32,846 nt of DNA. It comes from Candidatus Firestoneibacteriota bacterium (lineage in GTDB: Bacteria; Oederibacteriota; D2-FULL-39-29; CAIOVX01). The position numbers were made by a program, and so were the translations under genes. Positions 7,772 to 15,710 of this stretch are shown piece by piece. Every line of letters begins with the position of its first letter. The first letter of the stretch is position 1. The stretch covers positions 1 through 32,846 of the forward strand of contig CAIWRR010000116.1 of assembly GCA_903915125.1 (NCBI GenBank), in the 5' to 3' direction. The notes below the pieces were generated by a model. That model worked only from the letters and a program-made list of their open reading frames with translations. It was not told the origin of the DNA and made no database searches.

Positions 7772-8174
7772 CAGGACCCTGCCCGCCTTCCTTGCCGTCT
7801 CTGCCGTATGAGCAGAGATCGTATCCGTTTGGATTATTCAAACCGGGACACATGTAGATGTATGTACCGCTCCAGGGATCGTTTCCGACCCGTTTCTTTA
7901 TATATGGGCCTTTCCAGCTGGTTGGAACCGGCTGGCTGGTAGGCGCGTTATAGAGCGCGTCCAAACCTTGCTCGGTCGTCGGATAAAAACCGTTATCCGC
8001 CTCGTAGGCGTCGAGAGCCAGCTCCATCGTCGCAATATCTGATTTCGCCGCCGCTATTCTCGCATCCTCAGTTCTGCCGAAAAACCTCGGTGCGAGCGTT
8101 GAGGCGAGGATGACGATAATTACGACGACTGTAAGGATTTCGATTAGGGTAAATCCTCTTTCCTTTTTGAACAT
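7737..8174 (-). CDS. gspG: Major pseudopilin GspG
   Basis: GspG is the main subunit of the T2SS pseudopilus. MFKKERG^FTLIEILTVVVII gives the prepilin signal with Glu5. The body carries the family features YPTTEQGLDAL, a WKGPYI segment, NDPWSG and the C-terminal SYGRDGKEGG calcium-binding loop. Its 145 residues match the family. Two Cys (109 and 121) flank the NPNGYDL loop and could form a disulfide. GGAGG lies 5 bases before the ATG. A palindromic repeat separates it from gspF, so its message may be processed or stabilised separately, as would suit a high-abundance subunit. Confidence 0.94.
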   Translation of the reverse strand: MFKKERGFTLIEILTVVVIIVILASTLAPRFFGRTEDARIAAAKSDIATMELALDAYEADNGFYPTTEQGLDALYNAPTSQPVPTSWKGPYIKKRVGNDPWSGTYIYMCPGLNNPNGYDLCSYGRDGKEGGQGPDADITNWSENK

Positions 8175-8191
8175 AAGGCCTCCAAAATTAA

Positions 8192-8283
8192 GTTTATAAC
8201 GTTTGTAACGTTCTTAACGTTTATAACGAATAGCACAAATGCTTTACGTTACAAACCTTACAAACGTTATGAACGTTATAAAC
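8192..8283. repeat. Palindromic 9-bp-unit repeat, copy 2 (gspF-gspG gap)
   Basis: This is the cleanest copy. A 37-base left arm (8192-8228, units like GTTTATAAC) and a 37-base right arm (8247-8283, units like CGTTATAAA) flank an 18-base centre. The left arm's reverse complement matches the right arm at 31 of 37 positions, so the transcript could fold into a long imperfect hairpin. It starts 2 bases after the gspF stop codon and ends about 8 bases before the gspG ribosome-binding site. The bases GCTTTACGTTA at the inner edge of the right arm recur in copy 3. Confidence 0.9.
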
Positions 8284-8285
8284 CG

Positions 8286-9395
8286 CTATTTAACAATCGA
8301 ACTCAATCCCAATATCGGAAGCAAAACCGCGATTACCACGAATCCTACGCCTACTGCCATCACCAGTATCATGATTGGCTCAAGAAGGATTACGATTCTT
8401 CGCGTGGTCATTTCCATCTCTTTCTCGTAGTATGCGGCAACCCTGCTCATAACATCCTCAAGTTTGCCTGTTTCTTCCCCTACCTGAATCATTTGAATTA
8501 TGGTTTTGGGAAAGAACGGGACATCTTTCAACGCGAGCGATAGACTGGCACCCCTCTCAACGCTTTTTGCGGCTCCCTTTATATGTTTGGAAAGGACCGC
8601 GTTGCCGATAGTTTCGCCTGTTATTGAGAGCGCCTGCAGCATCGGTACTCCGCTTCCGGCCATTATGCTCAAAGAAAAGGAAAACCTCGTCAATAGGGCC
8701 TTTCGCATTGCCGTGCCAAAAAGCGGAAGGTAGAGCACTGCCGTATCAATTACCTCCCTGCCTTTTTCCGTGCGCGAGTAACGCGAATAAAATATTGCTC
8801 CGGCCGCAACTGCCGCGAGAATAACCCACCAGTAGCCGGTAAAGAATGAGCTGATGCCCATCAGTATCACTGTCGGGAGAGGAAGCGCCTGCTTGAATTC
8901 CGCGAAGAGCGTAACAAAAGTAGGGAGTATAACGGCCAGAATGAAAACCAGCACGGAAATCCCGACAAAGAGCATTATCATCGGGTAGATCATCATAGTT
9001 GAAATCTTTGACTGGAAATCCTCTTCCCATTCAAGCTGGTCGGCATACTTGGCCAGCGTTTTCTCGAACATGCCGGTGACCTCTCCGACTTTGATAAGCC
9101 CTACCATAAGAGGAGGAAAGGTTTCCGGATATTCGGATAAACATTCCGAGAAAGGAGTCCCGCCCTTTATCTTGTCTTTTATCTTTCCAACTATGCCTTT
9201 AAGCCTGGACTCTTCCATGCTATCCCAGAGTGTATTCATCGCCTGGTATAGCGGAACCCCTGCTCCGGACATAGTTGCCAGCTGGCGCGTGAAGGCGCTC
9301 AGCTGCCCCACGCTCACCTTAGGAACATATAGGGAATTAAGCCGTTTGACGGCTTTTTTTATTGAATCCAGCGCGCTGTCAGCCAACGTCTTCAT
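8286..9395 (-). CDS. gspF: T2SS inner-membrane platform protein GspF
   Basis: GspF is the polytopic inner-membrane platform protein. Two T2SSF repeats are visible, each opening with an aromatic/TRQLATM or TRFSFSL motif (FTRQLATMSGAGVPL and LLTRFSFSLSIMAGSG). Membrane helices lie before and after the second repeat, the last ending VGFVVIAVLLPIL. It is 369 residues, shorter than the usual ~400. The N-terminal segment that normally opens with a YKAxDxxG-type motif is absent. The ATG at 9395 overlaps gspE and sits directly against AGGAGG. A TTG at 9386 would have better spacing, so the start could be three codons later. Confidence 0.9.
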   Translation of the reverse strand: MKTLADSALDSIKKAVKRLNSLYVPKVSVGQLSAFTRQLATMSGAGVPLYQAMNTLWDSMEESRLKGIVGKIKDKIKGGTPFSECLSEYPETFPPLMVGLIKVGEVTGMFEKTLAKYADQLEWEEDFQSKISTMMIYPMIMLFVGISVLVFILAVILPTFVTLFAEFKQALPLPTVILMGISSFFTGYWWVILAAVAAGAIFYSRYSRTEKGREVIDTAVLYLPLFGTAMRKALLTRFSFSLSIMAGSGVPMLQALSITGETIGNAVLSKHIKGAAKSVERGASLSLALKDVPFFPKTIIQMIQVGEETGKLEDVMSRVAAYYEKEMEMTTRRIVILLEPIMILVMAVGVGFVVIAVLLPILGLSSIVK

Positions 9396-10893
9396 CCTCC
9401 TGCGTGACCTTTATAACTTCATCAATGGTAGTAATACCCTTTCTCACGCGTTCAAAACCGTCATCGCGCAGGGATCTCATGCCGAATTCTCTCGCCTTAT
9501 TCTTGATATCCCCTGTCATTGAGTGTTCCATTACCATTTTCTTAAGCTGCTCATTCATCGTAAGCAGCTCGTAAATACCGCTCCTGCCGTAATAGCCGGT
9601 GTTAAGGCACTTCTCACAGCCTGTGCCTTTCATAAACTTATCGCCGGGCCTTCTTTCAAATCTGAAATCCGCCAGGTGATCGTTGCCGGGATCGTAAGGT
9701 TTACCGCAGCTGTCGCAGACAACGCGGACCAGCCGCTGCGCCATTATCCCTATGACTGAAGAAGCGACAAGATAGGGTTCTATTCCCATGTCAATAAGCC
9801 TGGTTATTGAACCTGCAGCGTCATTAGTGTGGAGTGTGGCAAAAACCAGATGGCCGGTTAGCGACGCCCTGATGGCTATCTCGGCAGTCTCAAGATCCCT
9901 GATCTCTCCTATCATTATGATATCCGGATCGTGCCGCAGTATGTGGCGGAGTCCCTTCGCAAAAGTCAGGCCGATTTTCGCATTTACTTGTATCTGATTT
10001 ATGCCTGAGAGATGATACTCAACCGGCTCCTCAACCGTAATTATCTTCACGCTTGCGGAGTTAATCCTTGAAAGAGCCGTATAGAGGGTGGTGGTCTTGC
10101 CGCTGCCTGTCGGGCCGGTCACAAGAAAAATCCCGTGCGGCCTTGCTATAATGTTCTCAAAAGCTTTGTGTGTGTCGGGAAGCATGCCGAGCTGCTCCAT
10201 GCCGAACAAGATACCGGCCTTGTCAAGTATTCTCATAACAACTCCCTCCCCGTATAGGGTCGGGATAACCGAAACACGGCAGTCAATCTGCTTGCCGCCG
10301 GATTTAAGCTCTATCCTTCCGTCCTGCGGCAGCCTGCGTTCGGCGATATTCATCTCTGCCATAATCTTGATTCTGGAGACTATCGCCCCGCGGAAATACT
10401 TTAATTCCGCGGGCATCGGGACATCCCTGAGCACGCCGTCTACGCGGAATCTGACTTGAAGCTCCCGTTCGAAGGGTTCCAGGTGAATATCGGTAGCCCT
10501 TTCTTTCAGGGCCTCCAGGAAGAGTTGGTTTACAAACTGGATAACGGACGCATCCTGAGCCATCGCGGTCTCGTCTATCTGCTCGGCTTCCGGGCCTGAT
10601 CTGTCAAGAGACGCGCCACTTTCAGCTATCATTTTTGCGACGGTATCGGCGCCGACTCCGTAATGTTTCTTTATGGCCAGCGTTATCTCTTCTTCCGGGG
10701 TTTCAACAGGCGTGACAGGCTTGCCAAATATAAGCCTAATTTCATCAAGCACCTGCAAATTGCGGCGGTCGGTTACGGCAACGACTATTGAGCCGTTCTC
10801 TTCTTTGACGGGAATTGCCTTGAATTTATTGGCGAACTTCAGGGGAAGCTTGGCGATAAGCCTTGTGTCAATCTCGATATTAGAGAGCTTCAC
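9379..10893 (-). CDS. gspE: T2SS assembly ATPase GspE
   Basis: GspE is the cytoplasmic hexameric ATPase that drives pseudopilus assembly. The N-terminal domain (about 1-75) contains a KFKAIPV segment. The Walker A motif GPTGSGKT is at 260-267, followed by the HDPDIIMIGEIRD Asp/Walker B region and the TLHTNDA His box. A Cys4 zinc module (CDSC and CEKC, about 395-440) is typical of GspE. The length of 504 is normal. The start is a GTG at 10893 with only a weak ribosome-binding site; an in-frame stop lies just upstream, so no longer start is possible. A 9-codon open frame with a better ribosome-binding site overlaps it. It is the first gene of the T2SS operon. Confidence 0.95.
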   Translation of the reverse strand: MKLSNIEIDTRLIAKLPLKFANKFKAIPVKEENGSIVVAVTDRRNLQVLDEIRLIFGKPVTPVETPEEEITLAIKKHYGVGADTVAKMIAESGASLDRSGPEAEQIDETAMAQDASVIQFVNQLFLEALKERATDIHLEPFERELQVRFRVDGVLRDVPMPAELKYFRGAIVSRIKIMAEMNIAERRLPQDGRIELKSGGKQIDCRVSVIPTLYGEGVVMRILDKAGILFGMEQLGMLPDTHKAFENIIARPHGIFLVTGPTGSGKTTTLYTALSRINSASVKIITVEEPVEYHLSGINQIQVNAKIGLTFAKGLRHILRHDPDIIMIGEIRDLETAEIAIRASLTGHLVFATLHTNDAAGSITRLIDMGIEPYLVASSVIGIMAQRLVRVVCDSCGKPYDPGNDHLADFRFERRPGDKFMKGTGCEKCLNTGYYGRSGIYELLTMNEQLKKMVMEHSMTGDIKNKAREFGMRSLRDDGFERVRKGITTIDEVIKVTQEDEDVG

Positions 10894-10952
10894 GCTTTTT
10901 ACACCGCATTATTGGCGCTCCTTTTGACACAATACATACTTACTTTGTAACA

Positions 10953-10958
10953 ATTATA
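10953..10958 (-). promoter_or_regulatory. Candidate -10 box (TATAAT) upstream of the T2SS operon
   Basis: A perfect TATAAT on the minus strand lies about 60 bases before the gspE start, in the only sizeable gap ahead of the operon. The hexamer 17 bases further upstream (AAACTT) is a poor -35 box. The promoter is therefore either activator-dependent or lies elsewhere in 10894-11043. The rest of this gap holds repeat copy 3. Confidence 0.35.
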
Positions 10959-11043
10959 CTCTTTTCAACGGCTTTAAGTTTCGAAATACCTTACAGAACC
11001 TAAACATTAAACAATTGGAGGGGAACTTCCTTCAAGCTATGCG

Positions 11044-11160
11044 GTTTATAACGTTACTAACGTTTGTAACGTTAATAACGAAAACAAAAGACACCACTAC
11101 CCCACAACATCTGAATACCAAACACTGCTTTACGTTATAAACGTTAAGAACGTTATAAAC
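11044..11160. repeat. Palindromic 9-bp-unit repeat, copy 3 (after the BNR lipoprotein)
   Basis: A 37-base left arm (11044-11080, four units) and a 28-base right arm (11133-11160, three units: CGTTATAAA, CGTTAAGAA, CGTTATAAA) flank a 52-base centre. The centre is unlike those of copies 1 and 2. The right arm ends 4 bases from the stop codon of the BNR-repeat gene. The inner-edge sequence GCTTTACGTTA matches copy 2. Confidence 0.87.
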
Positions 11161-11164
11161 CTTA

Positions 11165-13378
11165 TTATTTAAGTGTTTTCTTCCACACCCCTCCTCCAAA
11201 TGTCGCCACATACATATTCCCGCCTTCGTAATCAAAAAGTATCCGCTGAGAGGACGCAAACGGGAAGTCAGTTTCGGACCATGCGGCTCCGCCGTCAAAA
11301 CTTTCCAGCATTCCTCTTCCTTCGGTAGTCAGCAGGATGTGTTTTGTATTCCGCGGGTCTATGCAGGGCTTGAACGGATAAATCACTTTCGGAGAAATAT
11401 CTTTGGTCAAATTCTTCCAGGTCTTCCCGCCGTCAACAGTTTTGAAGACTCCGCCATAGACAACTTTTTTTAAACTTCCCATTGCGGCAAGATAAATAGT
11501 GCCAGGTTCATTCGGATCTATCTCAAACTCTACCGGCCAGAGAAGCGGGGTACCATCGCACTCGCTGGCAACCAATTCCCAATTTTCGCCGCGGTCCTTT
11601 GACCTAAAGAGACCGCCGGGCACGGGATAATCATTTGTGCCTTTAATCCTGCGGGCGGTTATGAGACAATAAAGCGTTCCGTTCCTGTCCTTCGCGATAG
11701 TATAGACATCCGTATTGTCTGCGGCTTTTTTATGGTCTGAGTTATTCTTTACTGCCAGGCCGTTAGATTTTTTCACCCAAGTCTTTCCGCGGTCAAGGGA
11801 TTTATAAACACCGTCAGAATACATCACGGCATACAGGGCATTATCCGCGCGGTCAAAGAGCAGTTTTGTGCAGGCAACCTTCGGCAGGCCGTCAGAGATA
11901 ACCGTCCACGTTTTGGCGTAATCCGAGCTCCTCAGCACTCCTCCGGGATATTTTGTCCCTTCGCAGTTTGACCAGTGCGGGATGTCGTGCTCGTTTGAAG
12001 CAGCACCGTAAACAACGCCCGGGGCGTCAGGATCAAATGCCAGATCATAGACCGTGTTCAACCAGGCGCTCCCTGAAATTGCGATTGCCCAGCTATTACC
12101 GGAATCCTCGCTCCTCGCAAAACCGATATCCGTGTAACATATGTAGTGAATGTTACGGTTATTAGGATCAATATAATAATTCCAGCTGGAAGACTCTTCC
12201 AACCCCTGCGTCTGCCAAACTGCTCCCTTTACCGGGGCTCCTTCCCGCATAAGCTTGGAGTAGGAATAATTCCAGCTCTTTCCTCCGTCAAGCGTAATCA
12301 TCAGCTCGCCCATTCCGCAGCCGGCCATTATGTCAGGATTTGAAGGGCAGATATTGGCCCCCTGTGTCAGCGGACCGGAGTAGCCCTTCCCGTACTCATA
12401 GGTAATCCAACCGAGCTTTACATTTTTGTAGTTGTCCGGCTTGAAAACATTCTTCCAGGTATTACCCGCGTCAGTCGACTTATAAATATCAAAAAGTTCT
12501 CTGTTGGTCACATAAAGTGTGTCAGGGGCGGACTCCGCCACATAAACCGCGAAGGGATTCGGCGCGGCCCTTATCCCTGGGGCAGTCATCTCCCAGCTTT
12601 CTCCGCGGTCAGACGAACGCCAGAGTTCTGTTCCTGCAAGGCAATAGAGCATGCATTTCCCGTCAGCGCTGCCTCCGGCAAAACTTTTCATTCCCGGCTT
12701 GCTAAACTTTGAAATCCAGGTTTTCCCGCCGTCAGTTGACTTAAAGATACCGCTCTTTGTAGCGGCAAAGAAGGACTTTTTGTCATTGCCGGAACTCAAG
12801 TCTGCAAGGAAATTCAGCGAGCTTCCGGTAACGCCTTCACAGGCGTTCCAGGATTTTCCCCCGTCAAGGCTTAAAAAAGCGCCTTTGTCCGTGCCGAAAA
12901 ACATAGTATCAGGAGTTTCTCTGTCTAAGTAAATTCTGGTCACGCTGTCGGTTGTCGGCATTTTATCTGATAAAAGCTTCCAGGAAATTCCGCCGTCCCT
13001 GCTGACCCTGATACCGTACGGGTCGCTGAAACTTTTTCCGGCGCAATAGATGGTTCCCTCCTCTTTAGGATGAAAAACAGGCGTGCACGGGAGTATCGCG
13101 TATAACTGTTTCCAATCAACCGTCTTCCAGGACTTGCCGGAATCATTGCTTATGTAGAACCCGCCCATATCCCCGCCCAGCGCCATTCTTGAAGGATTAA
13201 CCGGCGAGAGAGCCGTTGTCTGCATGCCTGCGGCCTGCCCTATGCCTGTCTCTTTCCAGCCGCAACACTGCTGCCCGGCTTGTGAAGTTTGTGGCAGGCA
13301 ACAGTTTTTATTTGCGGCGCAGCCCGAAAGAATAAATACCAGAAACAAAGAAAGGAACAATGAGCGTTTACCCAACAC
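11165..13378 (-). CDS. Large lipoprotein with 13 Asp-box (BNR) repeats
   Basis: The 737-residue product has a clear lipobox (FILSGC) followed by a Cys-rich linker (CCLPQ...QCCG), so it is probably anchored in the outer membrane. Thirteen Asp-box motifs of the S/TxDxGxxW type run through the protein, from SNDSGKSW, SRDGGISW and SLDGGKSW to TVDGGKTW and SFDGGAAW. This indicates one or two multi-bladed beta-propellers, as in sialidases, GH74 glucanases and VPS10/sortilin domains. I cannot assign catalytic residues. The start is GTG with GGAGG 5 bases upstream. It lies between its own promoter and the T2SS operon, so it may be a T2SS-exported surface protein; that is inference. Confidence 0.85.
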   Translation of the reverse strand: MLGKRSLFLSLFLVFILSGCAANKNCCLPQTSQAGQQCCGWKETGIGQAAGMQTTALSPVNPSRMALGGDMGGFYISNDSGKSWKTVDWKQLYAILPCTPVFHPKEEGTIYCAGKSFSDPYGIRVSRDGGISWKLLSDKMPTTDSVTRIYLDRETPDTMFFGTDKGAFLSLDGGKSWNACEGVTGSSLNFLADLSSGNDKKSFFAATKSGIFKSTDGGKTWISKFSKPGMKSFAGGSADGKCMLYCLAGTELWRSSDRGESWEMTAPGIRAAPNPFAVYVAESAPDTLYVTNRELFDIYKSTDAGNTWKNVFKPDNYKNVKLGWITYEYGKGYSGPLTQGANICPSNPDIMAGCGMGELMITLDGGKSWNYSYSKLMREGAPVKGAVWQTQGLEESSSWNYYIDPNNRNIHYICYTDIGFARSEDSGNSWAIAISGSAWLNTVYDLAFDPDAPGVVYGAASNEHDIPHWSNCEGTKYPGGVLRSSDYAKTWTVISDGLPKVACTKLLFDRADNALYAVMYSDGVYKSLDRGKTWVKKSNGLAVKNNSDHKKAADNTDVYTIAKDRNGTLYCLITARRIKGTNDYPVPGGLFRSKDRGENWELVASECDGTPLLWPVEFEIDPNEPGTIYLAAMGSLKKVVYGGVFKTVDGGKTWKNLTKDISPKVIYPFKPCIDPRNTKHILLTTEGRGMLESFDGGAAWSETDFPFASSQRILFDYEGGNMYVATFGGGVWKKTLK

Positions 13379-13413
13379 AGTACCTCCGGATACGGGAAGT
13401 TCAGCAACTGCTT

Positions 13414-13442
13414 ATTATACAACTAAGAAAAGACCCTTTAAA
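13414..13442 (-). promoter_or_regulatory. Promoter for the BNR lipoprotein gene
   Basis: On the minus strand a TTTAAA -35-like box (13437-13442), a 17-base spacer and a perfect TATAAT (13414-13419) lie 35-64 bases before the GTG start. The -35 box partly overlaps the U-tract of the upstream htrA terminator, so terminator and promoter are packed back to back. Confidence 0.5.
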
Positions 13443-13471
13443 AGATAAAAGGGGCGGATTGCTCCGCCCCT
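13440..13471 (-). terminator. Rho-independent terminator of the lepB-sigma-htrA operon
   Basis: On the minus strand GGGGCGGA, loop GCAA, then TCCGCCCC form a perfect 8-bp GC-rich stem, followed by TTTTATCTTTT. It begins 18 bases after the htrA stop codon. Confidence 0.9.
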
Positions 13472-13488
13472 TCAAGAGCTCTTGCTTC

Positions 13489-14997
13489 TTATTCCTTGGA
13501 TAGAACCACATACCTGCTCGAGCCTTCACGTTCGACCAAAATCAAGACACCTGCTTTCAGGTCCGCCTCAGCGACCGCCTTTTCAAACTCATCTGCAGTT
13601 TTCACGGCCGTTCTGTCTACTTCTCTGATAATATCGCCTTCGCCTATCTCGGCGTTCTCAGCTATGCTGTTATCTTCCACGCCGGTGACTATTACACCGC
13701 CACCGCTCTTTAGCCCATACTGCTTTTCTATCTTCTCTGTTAAGGTCCTGACGGTGACACCTATGCTTGAGGACTTCTTGCCAGCATCTTCCTTCTTTCC
13801 GCTTCCTTTTACTTCAGCGGTTTTTTCACCCCAGGGAGCAAGCACTAACTTAATCTCTTGCTCTTTGCCGCCGCGGTTAACGGTCAGAACTATCTTATCC
13901 CCGACTTCAAGCGAGGCAACAGCTCCCGCCAGCTGTTTGCCGCTCCCGATATCAGTACCATCCAGCTTAATTACCACATCCCCGGAAAGCAAGCCCGCGG
14001 CCTTTCCCGGACCTTTTTCGTCAACCTCAGGAATAAGCACGCCGTTCTTTATGCCAAGTTTCTTTGCCAGCCTGCCGTCAATATCCTGGAGCCTTATTCC
14101 TACCCAGGGAGTCTCTGTTACGTTTTTTTTGCCTTTGACAAGGTCGTCCAGTATCTTCTTGACATCTTTAATCGGAATGGCAAATCCGAGGCCCATATTG
14201 CCGACATTGCCGGTGCTGAAATCCCCTGCAATTGCCATATTAACGCCAATGACTTCGCCTTCAATATTCAGGAGCGGACCTCCGGAGTTCCCGGGGTTAA
14301 TGGCCGCATCAGTTTGTATGATATTAGGCATTCTTTTTATGGCTCCGTTAAGCTCAGGGTTATCAAAGAGCCTTCCCTTGGCGCTGACTATTCCCATCGT
14401 AACCGTATTTGAATAGCCGAACGGGTTGCCTATGGCAATGACTATATCTCCGACTAAGGTCTGATCAGAGTCGCCAAGCGCGGCAGCCGGGAACTTCTTT
14501 TCGGATTTTATCTTGACCACCGCGACATCGTGACGCTTATCATACCCCTTAACTTCGGCGTCATAAACAGTTTCGTCATACATCGTCACCTTTACGCTGT
14601 CCGCGTCTTCAACGACATGATAGTTGGTTATTACATATCCGTCGGAAGTGACAACAAATCCCGAGCCCATACCCGAGGATTTATACTGGGGGATTTTCTG
14701 TTTTTTCTTGGGAGTATTTTCATAATTATTATCGTTATCTTCCTTAAAGAATTTCCTCAAGTCATTCGGAAAATCATAATCAAAACCGAATCTGCCGCCG
14801 GGCGCCTTCTCGGAGGATTTCTTCTCCACCACTATCAGCACCACCGACGGGTTAACCTGTTTTGCTACTTCCCGCAGATTGCTCTGCAGCGATTTCAACT
14901 CGCCGGAGGCTTCGACCTTCGCCGAAACCGGCAAGGATAGCGCGAAGACCAGGCATAAAGCCGTCAGGGAACACGCCATTCTCCTAAAGTTGTTCAT
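13489..14997 (-). CDS. htrA: Periplasmic serine protease HtrA/DegP
   Basis: This is an envelope quality-control protease and chaperone. A signal peptide (ending LPVSA) is followed by a trypsin-like domain with the catalytic triad in NYHVV (His127), KRHDVAVVK (Asp157) and NPGNSGGPL (Ser238), numbered from the ATG at 14997. Two PDZ domains follow, at roughly 290-375 and 415-495. A charged linker rich in Asp, Asn and Lys precedes the protease domain, the place of the DegP LA loop. The length of 502 is normal. A GTG six bases earlier overlaps the anti-sigma stop, but the ATG has better spacing to GGGAGG. It ends an operon with signal peptidase and an ECF sigma/anti-sigma pair, so it is a likely stress-regulon member. 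Confidence 0.94.
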   Translation of the reverse strand: MNNFRRMACSLTALCLVFALSLPVSAKVEASGELKSLQSNLREVAKQVNPSVVLIVVEKKSSEKAPGGRFGFDYDFPNDLRKFFKEDNDNNYENTPKKKQKIPQYKSSGMGSGFVVTSDGYVITNYHVVEDADSVKVTMYDETVYDAEVKGYDKRHDVAVVKIKSEKKFPAAALGDSDQTLVGDIVIAIGNPFGYSNTVTMGIVSAKGRLFDNPELNGAIKRMPNIIQTDAAINPGNSGGPLLNIEGEVIGVNMAIAGDFSTGNVGNMGLGFAIPIKDVKKILDDLVKGKKNVTETPWVGIRLQDIDGRLAKKLGIKNGVLIPEVDEKGPGKAAGLLSGDVVIKLDGTDIGSGKQLAGAVASLEVGDKIVLTVNRGGKEQEIKLVLAPWGEKTAEVKGSGKKEDAGKKSSSIGVTVRTLTEKIEKQYGLKSGGGVIVTGVEDNSIAENAEIGEGDIIREVDRTAVKTADEFEKAVAEADLKAGVLILVEREGSSRYVVLSKE

Positions 14998-14999
14998 AA

Positions 15000-15710
15000 T
15001 CACCTGCCTCCCGAAACAGCACCCGTCGCGGGATTACTCCCCGGCTGCGTTTCTTCTATGAGTTCAAATTCTACTCTAGTGTTTCTTAGCCCGGTTCCGC
15101 GCACAGAACCTGCTTTCATCCCGTAAGGAGAAGCGCTCTTTACTGCCCCGACGCTTCTTAAATCATTCATGAACATATCCAGTCGCCCCGGATCCAGCTC
15201 AACTACATATCTTTTTGGAGTAACGCGCGCTGCTCCGGCCTGTCCTGTGCCGGCGTTTTCAGCAACCACCGAAGAATCATACTTCTTCTTCATTTCCTCA
15301 ATTTTCTGCCCCGCCTTCGCCAGCGCTCCCGCCGGGATAACAACCTTTGTTACGGCGGGTTTTTCGCTGCCGACCGTACCTGCGCGGAATATATAGCCTC
15401 CCGCAATAAGGCCTATCAGCACTCCGGAAACCAACGCGGCGCCGTTGCGTAACGTGAGAAACTGACCAAGCCGAATAACCATAGGCAGGGACGCAAGGTC
15501 AAGTTTTTCGTCAAGGCCCCGGTAAAATTCTTCCGGAACCTCCTCGTCCGCCAGGTTTGCGAGCGCCGCTGAATTTTCCTCCATCTGCTTTAGCGCCAAG
15601 GAGCACTTAGAACACTTCAAAAGGTGCAGACGCACGCTCTCTGCCGCTCCGGGGGAGAGTTCTTTATCCATGTAATCGCTCAAAAGTTTTGCGGTCTCGT
15701 TACAGCTCAT
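15000..15710 (-). CDS. Membrane-anchored anti-sigma factor with zinc-finger (ZAS) domain, copy 1
   Basis: The N-terminal domain has the ZAS signature HxxxCxxC (His29, Cys33, Cys36) plus Cys3, as in zf-HC2 anti-sigma factors. One membrane helix lies at about 90-109. The periplasmic part of about 125 residues has a Lys/Glu-rich helix and then a small alpha/beta stretch (RYVVELDPGRLDMF and RVEFELIEE). It presumably holds the preceding ECF sigma factor at the membrane and releases it on envelope stress. Its ATG overlaps the sigma stop by 11 bases. It resembles RseA in role, not clearly in sequence. The signal it senses is unknown. Confidence 0.85.
   Translation of the reverse strand: MSCNETAKLLSDYMDKELSPGAAESVRLHLLKCSKCSLALKQMEENSAALANLADEEVPEEFYRGLDEKLDLASLPMVIRLGQFLTLRNGAALVSGVLIGLIAGGYIFRAGTVGSEKPAVTKVVIPAGALAKAGQKIEEMKKKYDSSVVAENAGTGQAGAARVTPKRYVVELDPGRLDMFMNDLRSVGAVKSASPYGMKAGSVRGTGLRNTRVEFELIEETQPGSNPATGAVSGGR

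Noticed and set aside
8192-8283. Possible CRISPR array
   Set aside because: Units are 9 bases, directly tandem without unique spacers, arranged as inverted arms, and there are no cas genes.
11032-11298. Minus-strand open frame with repeated NV-type tripeptides at the end of the BNR gene
   Set aside because: The pattern is the 9-bp DNA repeat read in frame; the rest overlaps the BNR gene in another frame.
13496-14416. 306-residue open frame on the plus strand opposite htrA
   Set aside because: It is antisense to the well-supported HtrA frame, has Ser/Pro/Phe-rich low-information sequence typical of a mirror frame, and no ribosome-binding site.
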